Notes: a model not told the origin generated them from the sequence alone. A DNA stretch of 64,000 nt from DATFDN01 sp963762525 (GCA_963762525.1 CAVXKT010000011.1:744001-808000), one strand, 5' to 3'. Counted from the first letter of the stretch, positions 9,146 through 19,042 are shown. Made by a program: numbers and translations.

Positions 9146-10391
9146 TTAAGCGGCGAGAATCGTCTGCGCCGCGTGGCGACCGGACCTGATGGCACCTTCG
9201 ATGGTTGCGGGCAAGCCGGTGGCGGTCCAGTCGCCGGCCAGTGCGAGGTTGGCGATGCCGATGCGGGCTCCCGGGCGGCGACGCTCCTGCGCCGCCGTCG
9301 CCGCGAAGGTTGCGCGTCGTTCCTTCACCACCCGCCATGGTGGCGCCAGCGCATCCGGCAGCGCCAGAGCGGTGCGTACCTCCGGCCAGATGACGGCCGC
9401 CAAATCTTCGGGCGAGCGCTCGATCAGCCGATTGGCGGCGCTGACGGTGACGGAGACATGGTCCCGCTTGACGAACACCCATTCCGCGGTACCGCCAAGC
9501 AGGCCGATGAAGCCCGCCTCTCCGAGGTCGGCGCGCAAGGCGAAATGCACGTTCAGAATCGATTCGAACGCATCCGGGGTCGAAAGGCCCGGCAACAGGT
9601 CGGATGCAACCATGGGCGGTACCGCGAGAACCACGCCATCGCCGGGGGCGAGCTTCACGGTCCCTTCCGGCGTGCGCAGCGCGGCGATGCGCTCCGCTTC
9701 GACCGCGAGCCCGGCGACCCGTCGGCTGAGCCGCAAGTCGGCGCCCGACGCGCGCAGCCGCGCCAATGCCGGATCGACGAAGGCCGCCGAGAGCCCCGCG
9801 CGCGGGTAGCGCGGCAGACAAGCATCGCCGCCCGCCATCAGCGTCTCCCGCACCACCGCACCGAGCAGCCGCGCCAACCCGATCTCGGGACGGGTGTTGA
9901 GCGCCGCGATCGCCAGCGGTGCGATCAGCCGATCGTAAAGGAGGCCGGGGGGCGCCGCCTCGGCGACACTGCGATCATCGGTGATGGTGCGCAAGGTCCA
10001 GCAGGCGGAGATAGTCGCCGGTGCGCGTCCCCGGCACCCGGCGTCGTCGCGACAGCACCCACCAGGGCAGCCGCCCGGCATTCGGCCGCACCGTCCACCG
10101 CGCGCCGGTTGCGAGATCGAGAAACGGAAACAACGGCGCGCGGGGACCGGCCAGCGCGCCGGTCCCGCCGATCGCGTCGAGATAGGCGAAGGCGGCGCGG
10201 TTGCCGCTCAGCAACAGGTGATTGCCGTTGTCGATGGTCAGACCCAACTCGCGATCGACATAGGACCGGCACCGTCCGCCGGCCGCCGGCCCCGCTTCGT
10301 GCAGCGTGACCGCGCGGCCGGCGTCGACGAGGCTGAGCGCGGCGGCCAGCCCGGCGAGGCCGGCGCCGATCACATGCACACGCCCGCTCAC
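9146..10391 (-). CDS. hpnE: HpnE hydroxysqualene dehydroxylase (frame break)
   Basis: FAD-dependent amine-oxidase-fold protein of the HpnE family, which converts hydroxysqualene to squalene as the last step of the HpnCDE route. The dinucleotide-binding motif VIGAGLAGLAAALSL follows the start, and a C-terminal LALAGDWTATGLPATIEGAI closes the FAD domain. The reading frame changes once near 9996 (after YLRLLDLA, resuming ITDDRSVAEA), a single-base difference most likely a sequence error. GTG 10391 is chosen because it leads directly into the FAD motif; an upstream in-frame ATG at 10499 adds 36 unconserved residues. With shc downstream this makes a two-gene hopanoid operon, divergent from the LysR gene at 10521. 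Confidence 0.85.
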
Positions 10392-10520
10392 GCGGGGCTC
10401 GGGAGGCGGGACATGGCGGCCGCCTAGCGCCGGCCTCCCGGTCCGGTCAACCCGCCCGGATGCCGGCCGGCGGGCGTCAGCGGCGTTGAATTCACTCATC
10501 CAGCCGGGAAGAACTCCAGC

Positions 10521-11438
10521 ATGGATATGCTCCTCGCCCTCGGCGCCTTCGTGCGGGTCAGCGAAACCGGGTCATTCTCCGCCGTCGCGCACGAGCGCGG
10601 CAGCACGCAATCGGCGGTTTCCCGGCAAGTAACGGCGCTGGAGGAGCAACTCGGGGTGCGGCTGTTTCAGCGCACCACGCGTCATCTGGCGCTGACCGAG
10701 GACGGCGAGGCGGTGCTCGCGCACGCGCGCGAGGTGCTGGATGCGGTCGAGGCGACGCGCGATGCCGCCGGTCGGCGTCGCGGCTCGCCTTCCGGCCATG
10801 TCCGCCTGGCGCTGCCGGTGTTCGCCGCCGATGTGCTGTCCGCACGCATCCCGGAGCTGCTGGCCCGACACCCCGAGCTGACGGTTGAGCTCGTGACCGG
10901 CGATCACCGGCACGACATGATCGAGGAGCGGCTCGATCTCTGGGTGCGGCTCGGCGACGCTCCGGATGCGAGTCTGGTCACGCGCCGCATCGGCATGATG
11001 CGCCCGCTCCTGGTCGCCTCGCCCGCGTACTTGGCGGAGCGCGGCGAGCCCGGCGCACTCGATGACTTGCGCGCGCACGACTGCATCGTCCAGCACCGCT
11101 ACGGCGCGGACCATCTGTGGCGGTTCCGAGGTCCGGAGGGCGAGGTGACGGTGCCCGTCTCCGGCCGGTTCAGCGCCGATAACAGCGTGGCGGTGCGGCG
11201 GGCGGCGCTGGCCGGGGCCGGGATCGCGCGGCTTACCGACCTGCTCGCCGCCGCCGACCTCGCGTCGGGAAGGCTCCGTGTGGTGCTGGCGGACGCGACC
11301 CCGATCGGGCAGCCGATCACGGTCGTCTATCCGTCACGGCGGAACCTCGCACCTCGGGTGCGGGTGATGATCGATTTCCTGGTGGCGGGCCTGACCCCGC
11401 GGGCGAGTCGGGGCATCGCATCGGTCACGACGCTGTGA
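10521..11438 (+). CDS. LysR-family transcriptional regulator
   Basis: A 305-residue LTTR. The N-terminal winged helix-turn-helix is clear (about residues 5-62: FVRVSETGSFSAVAHERGS then TQSAVSRQVTALEEQLGVRLF), followed by a periplasmic-binding-protein-like effector domain (residues 90-295). The sequence type is that of the CrgA/DsdC-like subgroup; the effector is not predictable. It is transcribed away from hpnE-shc with about 130 bp between, so control of the hopanoid pair is possible but not shown by any recognised site. Confidence 0.9.
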   Translation: MDMLLALGAFVRVSETGSFSAVAHERGSTQSAVSRQVTALEEQLGVRLFQRTTRHLALTEDGEAVLAHAREVLDAVEATRDAAGRRRGSPSGHVRLALPVFAADVLSARIPELLARHPELTVELVTGDHRHDMIEERLDLWVRLGDAPDASLVTRRIGMMRPLLVASPAYLAERGEPGALDDLRAHDCIVQHRYGADHLWRFRGPEGEVTVPVSGRFSADNSVAVRRAALAGAGIARLTDLLAAADLASGRLRVVLADATPIGQPITVVYPSRRNLAPRVRVMIDFLVAGLTPRASRGIASVTTL

Positions 11439-11562
11439 CGGATTAGCGATCCGCCGGCACAAGTCTTATGCACGCGCCGGCGTTTCGCAGCGCAGCATGA
11501 ACCACCACTTCCCGCCCGTGCCGCTAAAACGACACGGGAAAAGAAGAAGACAGGAGCTTGTT

Positions 11563-11694
11563 ATGAAGACCATTCTTGCAGCGTTCATGGCCCTCGGCAT
11601 GGTTGTCTCGACCGGCCTGATCGCCAGCGGCAGCGCGCATGCGGCGCCGGGCTTTACCGACCGCACCACGGTGAGCGGCAACGCCGCCGGCTAA
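11563..11694 (+). CDS. 43-residue secreted peptide, unknown
   Basis: A very short gene, preceded by CAGGAG 7 bp before its ATG. The product begins MKTILAAFMALGMVVSTGL, a typical signal peptide, with a likely SAHA-A cleavage site after residue 26 to 27. That leaves a mature peptide of about 16 residues (APGFTDRTTVSGNAAG). I do not recognise a family. It lies 107 bp before ugpA, at the place where a periplasmic binding protein gene would be expected, but is far too small to be one. Confidence 0.55.
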   Translation: MKTILAAFMALGMVVSTGLIASGSAHAAPGFTDRTTVSGNAAG

Positions 11695-11801
11695 GCGCGG
11701 ACGAAGGCTGATCCGAGGGGCGACCGGCAACGGCCGCCCCTCGGCACGTACGGGCCGCGGAACCTGCTTGCCCGGCGGGGGCCTTCCGCGCATGTAGCGG
11801 C

Positions 11802-12680
11802 ATGGATCGCCGCGCCCTCTTCGACGGTCGCCTGCTCCCCGCCGCGCTCGTCATCCCGCAGCTCGCGATTTCCTTCGTCTTCTTTTATTGGCCGGCCGGG
11901 GCGGCGCTGTGGTCGAGCCTTACCACCAGGGACGCGTTCGGCGAGGGCTCGGTGTTCGTTGGGCTCGCGAATTTCGCCGATTTGTTCGCCGATCCGCTCT
12001 ATATCGCCGCCATTCTCCGCACACTCGCGTTCTGCGCCGCCGTCGCCGCCCTCTCGATCGGGGTGGCGCTTTGCCTGGCGGTATTCGCGGACCGGGAGAT
12101 ACGGGGCCGCACCCTCTATCGGACGCTGCTGATCTGGCCGTACGCGGTCGCCCCGGCGATCTCGGCGCTGCTCTGGGTGTTTCTGCTCAATCCGCAGGTG
12201 GGGCTGATCGGCAAGCTGCTGACCGCGCGGGGGATCGACTGGAACTACGCGCTCAACGGCGGGCAGGCGATGCTGCTGGTGATTCTGGCCAGCGCCTGGA
12301 AGCAAGTCAGCTATAACTTCATCTTCTTCCTGGCCGGCCTGCAGTCGATCCCGCGCGCGGTGATCGAGGCGGCGCGGATGGATGGCGCCCGCGGCGCGCG
12401 GCGGTTCCGCACCATCACCTTCCCCCTGCTCGCGCCGACGACGTTCTTCCTGCTGATCGTCAACCTGACCTACGCCGCCTTCGACACGTTCGGGACCATC
12501 TGGGCGATCACCCAGGGCGGACCGGGTCAGGCGACGCAGACGCTGGTGGTCAAGGTCTATCGCGACGGCGTGGTGAATCTCGACCTCGGCTCGTCGTCGG
12601 CGCAGTCGGTGCTGCTGATGGCCGGCATCGTCGCCCTCACCGCCATCCAATTCCGCTTCCTCGGTCGGCGCGCGGCGTGA
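11802..12680 (+). CDS. ugpA: ABC sugar/glycerol-phosphate permease, UgpA-like
   Basis: A 292-residue inner-membrane permease of the carbohydrate uptake-1 (MalF/UgpA) family with about six hydrophobic segments. The EAA loop that contacts the ATPase is readable as VIEAARMDGARGARRFRTITFP. Overall wording (LLPAALVIPQLAISFVFFYWPA at the N-terminus, AFDTFGTIWAITQGGPG near the C-terminus) matches UgpA. Its stop overlaps the ugpE start (GTGA). The substrate could be sn-glycerol-3-phosphate or another polyol/sugar; no binding protein is adjacent to decide. Confidence 0.85.
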   Translation: MDRRALFDGRLLPAALVIPQLAISFVFFYWPAGAALWSSLTTRDAFGEGSVFVGLANFADLFADPLYIAAILRTLAFCAAVAALSIGVALCLAVFADREIRGRTLYRTLLIWPYAVAPAISALLWVFLLNPQVGLIGKLLTARGIDWNYALNGGQAMLLVILASAWKQVSYNFIFFLAGLQSIPRAVIEAARMDGARGARRFRTITFPLLAPTTFFLLIVNLTYAAFDTFGTIWAITQGGPGQATQTLVVKVYRDGVVNLDLGSSSAQSVLLMAGIVALTAIQFRFLGRRAA

Positions 12681-13553
12681 GCACCTCGCTCCGCATCGCC
12701 GCACCGATCACGGAGGCGCCGACACGCGAGCGCCCCGACTGGCTTGCCCATGGCGTGCTCGGCCTGGGCGTCGTGCTGTTCGTGCTGCCGCTGTGGCTGG
12801 CATTCGTCGGATCGACCCAGGACTCCGGCGCCATCCGCCGCGGCGCGCTGTCGCTGCTGCCGGGTGATCAGGGCTTCGCCGCCTACGCGCGGGTGCTGCT
12901 GCACGGCGCGACCGGCGCCCCGCCGGTTGCGCACATGCTGGCGGTCTCGGCCGGAATGGCGCTGGTGATCGCACTCGGCAAGATCGTGGTCTCGCTGCTG
13001 TCGGCCTTCGCCGTGGTGTTCTTTCGGTTTCCCTTCCGCCGCATCGCCTTCTGGGCGATCTTCGTCACCCTGATGTTGCCGGTGGAGGTACGGATCATCC
13101 CCACCTATTCGGTGATGGCCGGGCTCGGCCTGATCAACACCTTTCCCGGCCTCACCATCCCGCTGATCGCCTCGGCCACCGCTACGCTGCTGTTCCGGCA
13201 GGTGTTCGCGGCGATTCCGGATGAGCTGGTGGAGGCCGCGCGCATGGACGGGGCGGGGCCGCTCAGGTTCCTCAAGGACATCCTGATGCCGGTCTCGGCC
13301 GCCAATCTGGCGGCGTTGTTCGTGATCCTGTTCGTCTATGGCTGGAACCAGTATCTCTGGCCGCTGCTGGTCGCCACCAACCCGCGTCTCGATCCGATCG
13401 TGATCGGCATCGTGCAGATGATCGGGGTGGAGTCGACGACCGATTGGGCGGGGGTGATGGCGACCGCCGTGCTGGCGCGTTCTGCCGCCGGTGATCGTCG
13501 TGGTGGCGATGCAACGCTGGTTCGTCGCCGGGCTGACCGAGGGCGAAAAGTAG
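12677..13553 (+). CDS. ugpE: ABC permease, UgpE-like (frame break near 3' end)
   Basis: Second permease of the transporter, about 290 residues, MalG/UgpE family, with six hydrophobic segments and the EAA loop LVEAARMDGAGPLRFLKDILMP. A single frame change near 13480 is needed: after VMATAVLA the sequence resumes as PPVIVVVAMQRWFVAGLTEG and stops at TAG 13551-13553. Without the correction the frame runs into ugpC. Probable sequence error. The stop overlaps the GTG start of ugpC. Confidence 0.82.
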
Positions 13554-14617
13554 TGGCCACACTCGAACTGCACGGGTTGCGCAAGAGCTTCGGCGCCGTC
13601 GCCGGTTCTGCACGGCATCGATCTGGCGATGCCCGAGGGCGAGATGCTGGTGATCGTCGGCGCCTCGGGCTGCGGCAAATCGACGCTGCTGCGGCTGGTC
13701 GCCGGGCTGGAGCGGCCGAGCGGCGGGCGCATCCTGCTCGCCGGGCGCGACGTCTCCGGGCTCGACCCGGCGGCGCGCGACATCGCCATGGTATTCCAGA
13801 ATTACGCGCTCTACCCGCATATGAGCGTGTTCGACAACATGGCCTACGGGCTGCGCATCCGCGGCCTGTCGCGAGCCGAGATCCGCCGCCGGGTGGAGCA
13901 GACGGCGGGTCTGCTGGGGCTGGAGGCGCTGCTCGCGCGCAAGCCGCGCCAGCTCTCGGGCGGGCAGCGCCAGCGCGTCGCCATGGGCCGCGCCATCGTG
14001 CGCGAGCCGGCGCTGTTCCTTTTCGACGAGCCGTTATCCAATCTCGACGCCAAGCTGCGGGTGCAGATGCGGGCCGAGATTCGCCGCCTGCAACGCCGGC
14101 TGGGGGTGACGAGCCTCTACGTGACCCACGATCAGACCGAGGCGATGACGCTCGGCGATCGGCTGCTGGTTCTGGATCAGGGGCGGATGGCGCAGCTCGC
14201 GACGCCGATGGAGATTTTCGCCCGTCCCGCCGATCTGTTCGTGGCCGGCTTCATCGGCGCCCCGGCGATGAACATGCTCCCGGCGCGGCTGGCGGCTGGC
14301 GGGCATGCGGCCGAGGCCGGGGGCTTGCGCCTGGGCTTTGCCGACGGCCGACGCGCCGGGAGAGGACGGGCGCAAGCTGGTGGTGGGAGTCCGGCCCGAG
14401 CATCTGCTGCCCGGCGAGGGGCTCGACCTGGCGATCGATCTGATCGAACCGCTGGGCTCGGAAACGCTCGATGCATGGCCGGGCGGCGGAGACGCCGATC
14501 GTCGTCAAGCTCCAGGGTCCGCCGCCCGCCGGCGAGCGCCTGTCGGTGCATCCCGACCCGGCGCATCTGCACGTGTTCGACGCCGAGACCGGGCGGCGGC
14601 TGGAAGCCCTGGCGTAG
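13553..14617 (+). CDS. ugpC: ABC transporter ATPase, UgpC/MsmX-like (three frame breaks)
   Basis: ATP-binding subunit of the Ugp-type importer, about 354 residues. Walker A is GASGCGKST, the signature LSGGQRQRVAMGRA, Walker B LFLFDEP and the switch His lies in VTHDQ. A C-terminal OB (TOBE) domain follows (VVGVRPEHLLPGE and HLHVFDAETGRRLEAL). Single-base frame changes are needed near 13600, 14340 and 14480; two of them look like an extra G after CG. The start GTG overlaps the ugpE stop. Together ugpA-ugpE-ugpC form one operon. Confidence 0.85.
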
Positions 14618-14658
14618 GCGTTTACCACCCGTTTACCTCCGCGACCCATTCTCGGGTC

Positions 14659-16201
14659 ATGCAGGACATCACCGGCGCCTTGATCGAGGCCGTGCGGCAT
14701 CAGCAAGCCGGGCGGTGCGCCGAGGCCGAGGCGGCTTGCCGAGCGGTGCTGGAGCACGCCCCCGGCAACCAGCGCGCCTTGTTCCTGTCGGGTTTGCTGC
14801 ACATGGACCGGGGCCGGCTGGAGGCGGCGGCGACGTCGTTCGCGGCAGTGGCGGCGCGCGACCCGGCGCATCGGGGCGCGCACACCAACCTCGCCCGCAC
14901 GCTGTTGGGCGCGAGGCGAATGCCGGAGGCGCTGGCGGCGGCGGAGACCGGACTTGCGGCCTTCCCCGAAGCGGCCGAGCTGCACTTCACGCGCGGCACC
15001 GCGCTCAACGCGCTCGGCCAACCGGAGGCGGCCGAGGCGGCGCTGGCGCGCGCCGTCGCGCTCGATCCCGCGCACGCCGCCGCCCGGCTCCATCTCGGCA
15101 ATGTCTGCGTCGATCTGGACCGGTTGGAGGAGGCGGAAGGCCACATGCGCCGGGCTATCGACCTGGATCCCGAGTTGCTGGAGGCGCGGGCCAGTCTCGG
15201 CTTCGTGCTCACGTCATCGGGCCGGCTGGATGAGGCGCGGTCCGCCTGCGAAGTCGCCATCGCCCGGGCGCCGGATTTCGCCCAAGCGCACTGGAACCTC
15301 GCCACGGCGGCGCTGCTGGCGGGCGATTTCGCGACCGGATTCGCCGAATACGAATGGCGCAAGCGCCACGACCGCTTCCGCCGCGATTTCATCGACCTGC
15401 CCGGCCGGGCCTGGAACGGCGAGCGGATCGCAAATCTGGACATCCTGGTGCAGGCCGAGCAGGGGCTCGGCGACACCATCCAGCTCAGCCGCTACATCCC
15501 GCACCTGGCGGTGCGCGGGGCGCGCGTGATCCTCGCCTGCGATCATCGCCTGCTGCCGCTGCTGCGCCGCACGCCCGGCCTTTATGCGGCGGTGGACCGG
15601 ACATCGCCGCTGCCCGCCTATAATTTCTGGATCGATCAGATGAGCCTGCCGCGCGTCTTCGCGACCGTGCCGGAGACGATCCCGACCCCAGGGGGATGGC
15701 TGACGCCGGACCCCGAGGCGGTGCGGCGGATGCGCGCGGTGCTGCCCGAGACCTGCCGCGTCGGCATCGTCTGGGCCGGCAATCCGGCGCATACCAACGA
15801 CCGCCGGCGTTCGCTGCCGGCGCCCCTCGTCGCCACGCTGGCCGCCCGAGATCGGGCCGATGGCGAGCCTGCAAGTGGGACCGCGCGCGGACGAGGCCCG
15901 GGAGTTCGGCTTCGTCGATCTCTCGCCGCACCTCACCGACTTCGCCGCGACCGCGGCGGCGGTGTCGCTGCTCGATCGGATCGTCTGTGTCGATACCTCG
16001 GTTGCCCACGTCGCCGGCGCGCTCGGCAAGCCGGCGCTGGTGATGCTGCCCTTCGCTCCCGATTGGCGGTGGATGCTCGGGCGCGACGACAGCCCGTGGT
16101 ATCGCTCGCTGCGCCTGTTCCGCCAGCCCCGGCCGGGTGACTGGGAGGACGTGGTGGCGCGCGTCGGCCGGGCGCTGGCGTCGGCTGCCGCCGCGGATTG
16201 A
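14659..16201 (+). CDS. TPR protein with GT9-like glycosyltransferase domain (frame break)
   Basis: About 514 residues. Residues 1-215 are a run of tetratricopeptide repeats (spaced every 34 residues, for example AARLHLGNVCVDLDRLEEAE). The C-terminal part resembles ADP-heptose/GT9-type glycosyltransferases (VQAEQGLGDTIQLSRYI and VCVDTSVAHVAGALGKP). The frame changes once near 15850, where an extra C separates VATLAA from the continuing EIGPMASLQVG. Such TPR-GT fusions are common in alphaproteobacteria, often near flagellar or surface-glycan genes; the acceptor here is unknown. ATG 14659 starts the first repeat. Confidence 0.75.
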
Positions 16202-16253
16202 CACGCACCCGGGGAACGCCGCTCATCGGCGCCGACATTCGCCCGGTGGCGCC

Positions 16254-17423
16254 ATGGACCAGATTGTTCCCGTCGAGCCGCTGGATCGCGCCCGCGCGCT
16301 GGGACCCGACATTGCGGCCGCCGCCGATGCGATCGAGCGCGATCAGCGCATCCCCGAAACCGTCATGGCCGGCCTGCACGCCGCGCGCCTCTATCGGTTG
16401 CTGCTGCCGCGCTCCTGTGGTGGGGAAGAGGTGGAACCCGACGTGTATTTCCGCGCCGTCGAGGAGATCGCGCGCCATGACGGCTCGGTCGCCTGGTGCA
16501 TGTTCGTCGCCAACAGCTCGGCGCTGCTCGCCGCCTATATGGAACCGGCGACGGCGCGCGACATCTTCGCCGATCCGCACGCCGCGATCGCCTGGGGTCC
16601 GCCCGGCGCCGATCGGGCGATGGCGGTGCCGGGCGGCTATCGCGTCTCGGGGCGCTGGGGGTTCGCCAGCGGCTGCCGTCAGGCCACCTGGATGGGCGCG
16701 CACTGCCAGGTGGTGGAACCGGATGGCAGCCTGCGCCTGAACGCCGCCGGGCGGCCGACACTGCGCACCTTGCTGTTCCCGGCGCGCGCGGCGCGGCTGC
16801 TCGACGACTGGGACGTGATCGGGCTGCGCGGCACCGCAAGCGTCTCCTACACGGTGGCGAATTTGTTCGTGCCGGAAGCCCACAGCTCGACCCGCGACGA
16901 TCCGACGCTCGCGCGCGAGGAGGGCCGGCTCTATGCCTTTCCGCAGCAGACCCTCTATCCGGTCGGCGCGGCGGCGGTGGCGATCGGGCTGGCGCGGGCG
17001 ATGCTGGACGCGTTCCGCGACCTGGCGGGACGCAAATCGCCCCGGACGCTCGGCCTGCTCGCCCGCGATGGGCGGGTGCAGGCTGAGCTGGCGCGGGCCG
17101 AGGCCCGCCTGGGCGCGGCGCGGGCGTTCGTGCTGAGCACGTTGGCGGAAATCTGGTCGGACCCGATGCAAGCCCGCCCGATCACCATCCCCCAACGTGC
17201 ATGCCTGCGCCTGGCGGCGACGCATGGCTTGGAGGCGGCGACCGAGACCGCCGAGTGGGTCTGGCGTGCCGCCGGCACCGACGCCATTCCCGCCGACAGT
17301 CCCTTCAACCGGCGCTTCCGCGACATCCACACCGTCTCCCAGCAGATCCAGGCGCGGGCGGCCAATTTCGAGGCGGTCGGGAAGGTGCTGATGGGAATCG
17401 CGCCCGAAGGGGCCTTTTTCTGA
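16254..17423 (+). CDS. Acyl-CoA-dehydrogenase-fold flavoenzyme
   Basis: A 389-residue protein of the acyl-CoA dehydrogenase fold. It resembles the flavin-dependent monooxygenase branch (HsaA/DszC-like): N-terminal helical domain (PRSCGGEEV), middle beta domain (GYRVSGRWGFASGCRQATW) and C-terminal four-helix bundle with SPFNRRFRDIHTVSQQIQ, where the R-RD-HT stretch is typical of this branch. True acyl-CoA dehydrogenases usually show a different C-terminal signature. Substrate unknown. It stands alone, 52 bp after the TPR gene and 124 bp before the phasin. Confidence 0.75.
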   Translation: MDQIVPVEPLDRARALGPDIAAAADAIERDQRIPETVMAGLHAARLYRLLLPRSCGGEEVEPDVYFRAVEEIARHDGSVAWCMFVANSSALLAAYMEPATARDIFADPHAAIAWGPPGADRAMAVPGGYRVSGRWGFASGCRQATWMGAHCQVVEPDGSLRLNAAGRPTLRTLLFPARAARLLDDWDVIGLRGTASVSYTVANLFVPEAHSSTRDDPTLAREEGRLYAFPQQTLYPVGAAAVAIGLARAMLDAFRDLAGRKSPRTLGLLARDGRVQAELARAEARLGAARAFVLSTLAEIWSDPMQARPITIPQRACLRLAATHGLEAATETAEWVWRAAGTDAIPADSPFNRRFRDIHTVSQQIQARAANFEAVGKVLMGIAPEGAFF

Positions 17424-17498
17424 GTGCAAATTTTGAGTGCAAGTGGGCTCACGGAAACGTGTGTTTGGGCCTCGGGCGGCCTTCCCATCTGACAGATT

Positions 17499-17509
17499 GT
17501 GCGCTGCAC
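17499..17509. promoter_or_regulatory. Possible PhaR-type operator before the phasin
   Basis: GTGC-GCT-GCAC is an inverted repeat containing TGC-N3-GCA, 39 bp before the phasin start. PhaR repressors bind TGC/GCA-type palindromes at phasin promoters. Two direct copies of GAGTGCAA lie upstream (17422 and 17435). Site assignment is inference. Confidence 0.3.
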
Positions 17510-17547
17510 CATTTCGTTTAGCGCATCGATTTCAAAAGGATAGGAAG

Positions 17548-18144
17548 ATGCCCGATACGAGAACGCAAGATGTGAAGATGGCCGCCGATCAGGCGGCGCA
17601 GGCGAGCGCTTCGGCGGCTCAGCAGAATGGTAAGGTGCTGAGCAACTCCGTGCGCCGGACCGGCGAGGCGAGCGCCGACGCGATGGAGCGGGTGAGCGGC
17701 GCCGCCCGCGAGACCATGAGCCGCGGCACCACGGCGGTGGCCGAGGGGCAGCGGAAGATGGTCCAGGAGGCCGCCGATCGGTTCGAGGACGTCAGCCGCA
17801 AGGTGGCCGACGCCGTGCAGGGCACGACCGCCGACATGCGGACGCTGCTGACGCTGCCGAACGCCGCCGAGAGCGGGCTGCAGGACTTCCAGAAGAGCCT
17901 GGCCGGCCTGATCGAGGGCGTGGTGCGGACCAACATGCGGGCCACGCAGGAGCTGTTCCGGCTGACCAATCCGGGCGGCTTCATCCAGCTCCAGCAGCGC
18001 TTCGTGACCGAGTACATGGACGCGCTGATGCAGGGCAGCACGACCATGGTTCGGGCCATCCGCCAGACCGCCGACCAGACGCTGCCGCGCTTGGAGCAGC
18101 ACCTGGCGAAGCGCCAGCAGAGCCAGAACGTCGCGGCGGAGTAA
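17548..18144 (+). CDS. Phasin family protein
   Basis: A 198-residue, entirely helical, Ala/Gln-rich protein with a phasin domain in the C-terminal half (residues 105-190, for example GLQDFQKSLAGLIEGVVRTN and LFRLTNPGGFIQLQQRF). Phasins coat polyhydroxyalkanoate granules in the cytoplasm and control their size. ATG 17548 is preceded by AGGATAGGAAG. No PHA synthase is in the window. A hairpin terminator follows and a possible operator precedes it, so it is likely monocistronic. Confidence 0.85.
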   Translation: MPDTRTQDVKMAADQAAQASASAAQQNGKVLSNSVRRTGEASADAMERVSGAARETMSRGTTAVAEGQRKMVQEAADRFEDVSRKVADAVQGTTADMRTLLTLPNAAESGLQDFQKSLAGLIEGVVRTNMRATQELFRLTNPGGFIQLQQRFVTEYMDALMQGSTTMVRAIRQTADQTLPRLEQHLAKRQQSQNVAAE

Positions 18145-18163
18145 ACCGCAGCCCGCGAAGAGG

Positions 18164-18197
18164 ACGGCCGGTGGCGGAAATCCGTTGCCGGCCGTTT
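18164..18197 (+). terminator. Terminator hairpin after the phasin gene
   Basis: The arms 18164-18177 and 18182-18195 pair along their full length (ACGGCCGG with CCGGCCGT at the base, G-U pairs in the middle), with a loop of about four bases and TTT after the stem. It lies 20 bp past the phasin stop. Confidence 0.6.
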
Positions 18198-18228
18198 GAT
18201 TCATTCAGTGAACTGATTGTGAATAGAT

Positions 18229-18251
18229 AATGATTCAGACACAGAATCATT
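18229..18251. promoter_or_regulatory. Inverted repeat in A+T-rich gap before the PEP-CTERM gene
   Basis: AATGATTC-N7-GAATCATT is a perfect 8-bp inverted repeat in the most A+T-rich stretch of this region (18200-18330), upstream of a cell-surface protein gene. It could be an operator; no known consensus was recognised. Confidence 0.35.
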
Positions 18252-18405
18252 CCTAAGCTATGGATTGCAAACCGTTTTCCGTCTGAAAGCTCGGGCTTCG
18301 ATCGCCGCTCGCAAAAATTAAACATTTGCCAATCATTCGGACATGCCGCAATTTCGAGACGCGGACGCAATCAAGTGTCCTGCGTCCTGGAAAGGATCAC
18401 CGCGG

Positions 18406-19011
18406 ATGTCTCGTCTTCTCCCCGCCGCCGTCGCGGCGCTCGCCCTGACCCTGGCGAGCGGTGCGGCCATGGCCGACCCCATCACCTACGCCGGCACGTT
18501 CTCGATCACCGATACGTCGAACCCGACCAACAATACGCTGCTGGTCACGTCACCGGGCGGCGGGTTCTCGGTCCCGCTCTCCCTCAACCACGAGGTCGAT
18601 GACATCACGTTGGCGAACTACACCACCACCGACCCCAACCACTCCTTCCTCAGCATCAGCACCGATACCATCGAGGGAACGTTCACCTTCACCAAGCCCG
18701 TCAGCAACACGTATTCCGTCAATGGAAACGTGACGGAAACAACGCTCGACCTGTTCGGTCATATCTCGTCCAACGGTACTCTCACTTGGGACAACAACGA
18801 CCTTAGCGTCGGTTTCTCGGACGGCTCGACGCTGGACATCGGTATGGGTCCGTCGACCTTCGGCAACGGCAACGGCACCAGTGACGCCGGCACCGTGTCC
18901 GCGAACTTCACCCTGACCAAGGAGCCGGTGCCGGAGCCGGCGTCGATGGCCATGCTCGGCGCCGGCCTGCTCGGTCTCGGCATGCTCCGGATGCGCCGCC
19001 GCGGCCTCTGA
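18406..19011 (+). CDS. PEP-CTERM sorting-domain exported protein
   Basis: A 201-residue protein with an N-terminal signal peptide (residues 1-24, cleaving near AMA-DP) and a classic C-terminal PEP-CTERM tail: VPEPASMAMLG, a short hydrophobic helix and RMRRRG. Such tails are recognised and cut by exosortase (XrtA type), delivering the protein to the outer surface or matrix. The body is Thr/Ser/Asn-rich, beta-type, Cys-poor and less G+C-rich than its neighbours, with no recognised domain. No exosortase gene is in the window, although an exosortase-A-type glycosyltransferase lies at 40587. ATG 18406 is chosen because it starts the signal peptide. Confidence 0.85.
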   Translation: MSRLLPAAVAALALTLASGAAMADPITYAGTFSITDTSNPTNNTLLVTSPGGGFSVPLSLNHEVDDITLANYTTTDPNHSFLSISTDTIEGTFTFTKPVSNTYSVNGNVTETTLDLFGHISSNGTLTWDNNDLSVGFSDGSTLDIGMGPSTFGNGNGTSDAGTVSANFTLTKEPVPEPASMAMLGAGLLGLGMLRMRRRGL

Positions 19012-19027
19012 TCGTCTTCGCCGGGGA

Positions 19028-19042
19028 GCCCCAAAATGGGGC
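19028..19042. terminator. Hairpin between convergent genes
   Basis: GCCCC-AAAAT-GGGGC between the PEP-CTERM gene and the convergent aminotransferase gene; short but perfectly placed for a bidirectional stop. Confidence 0.45.
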
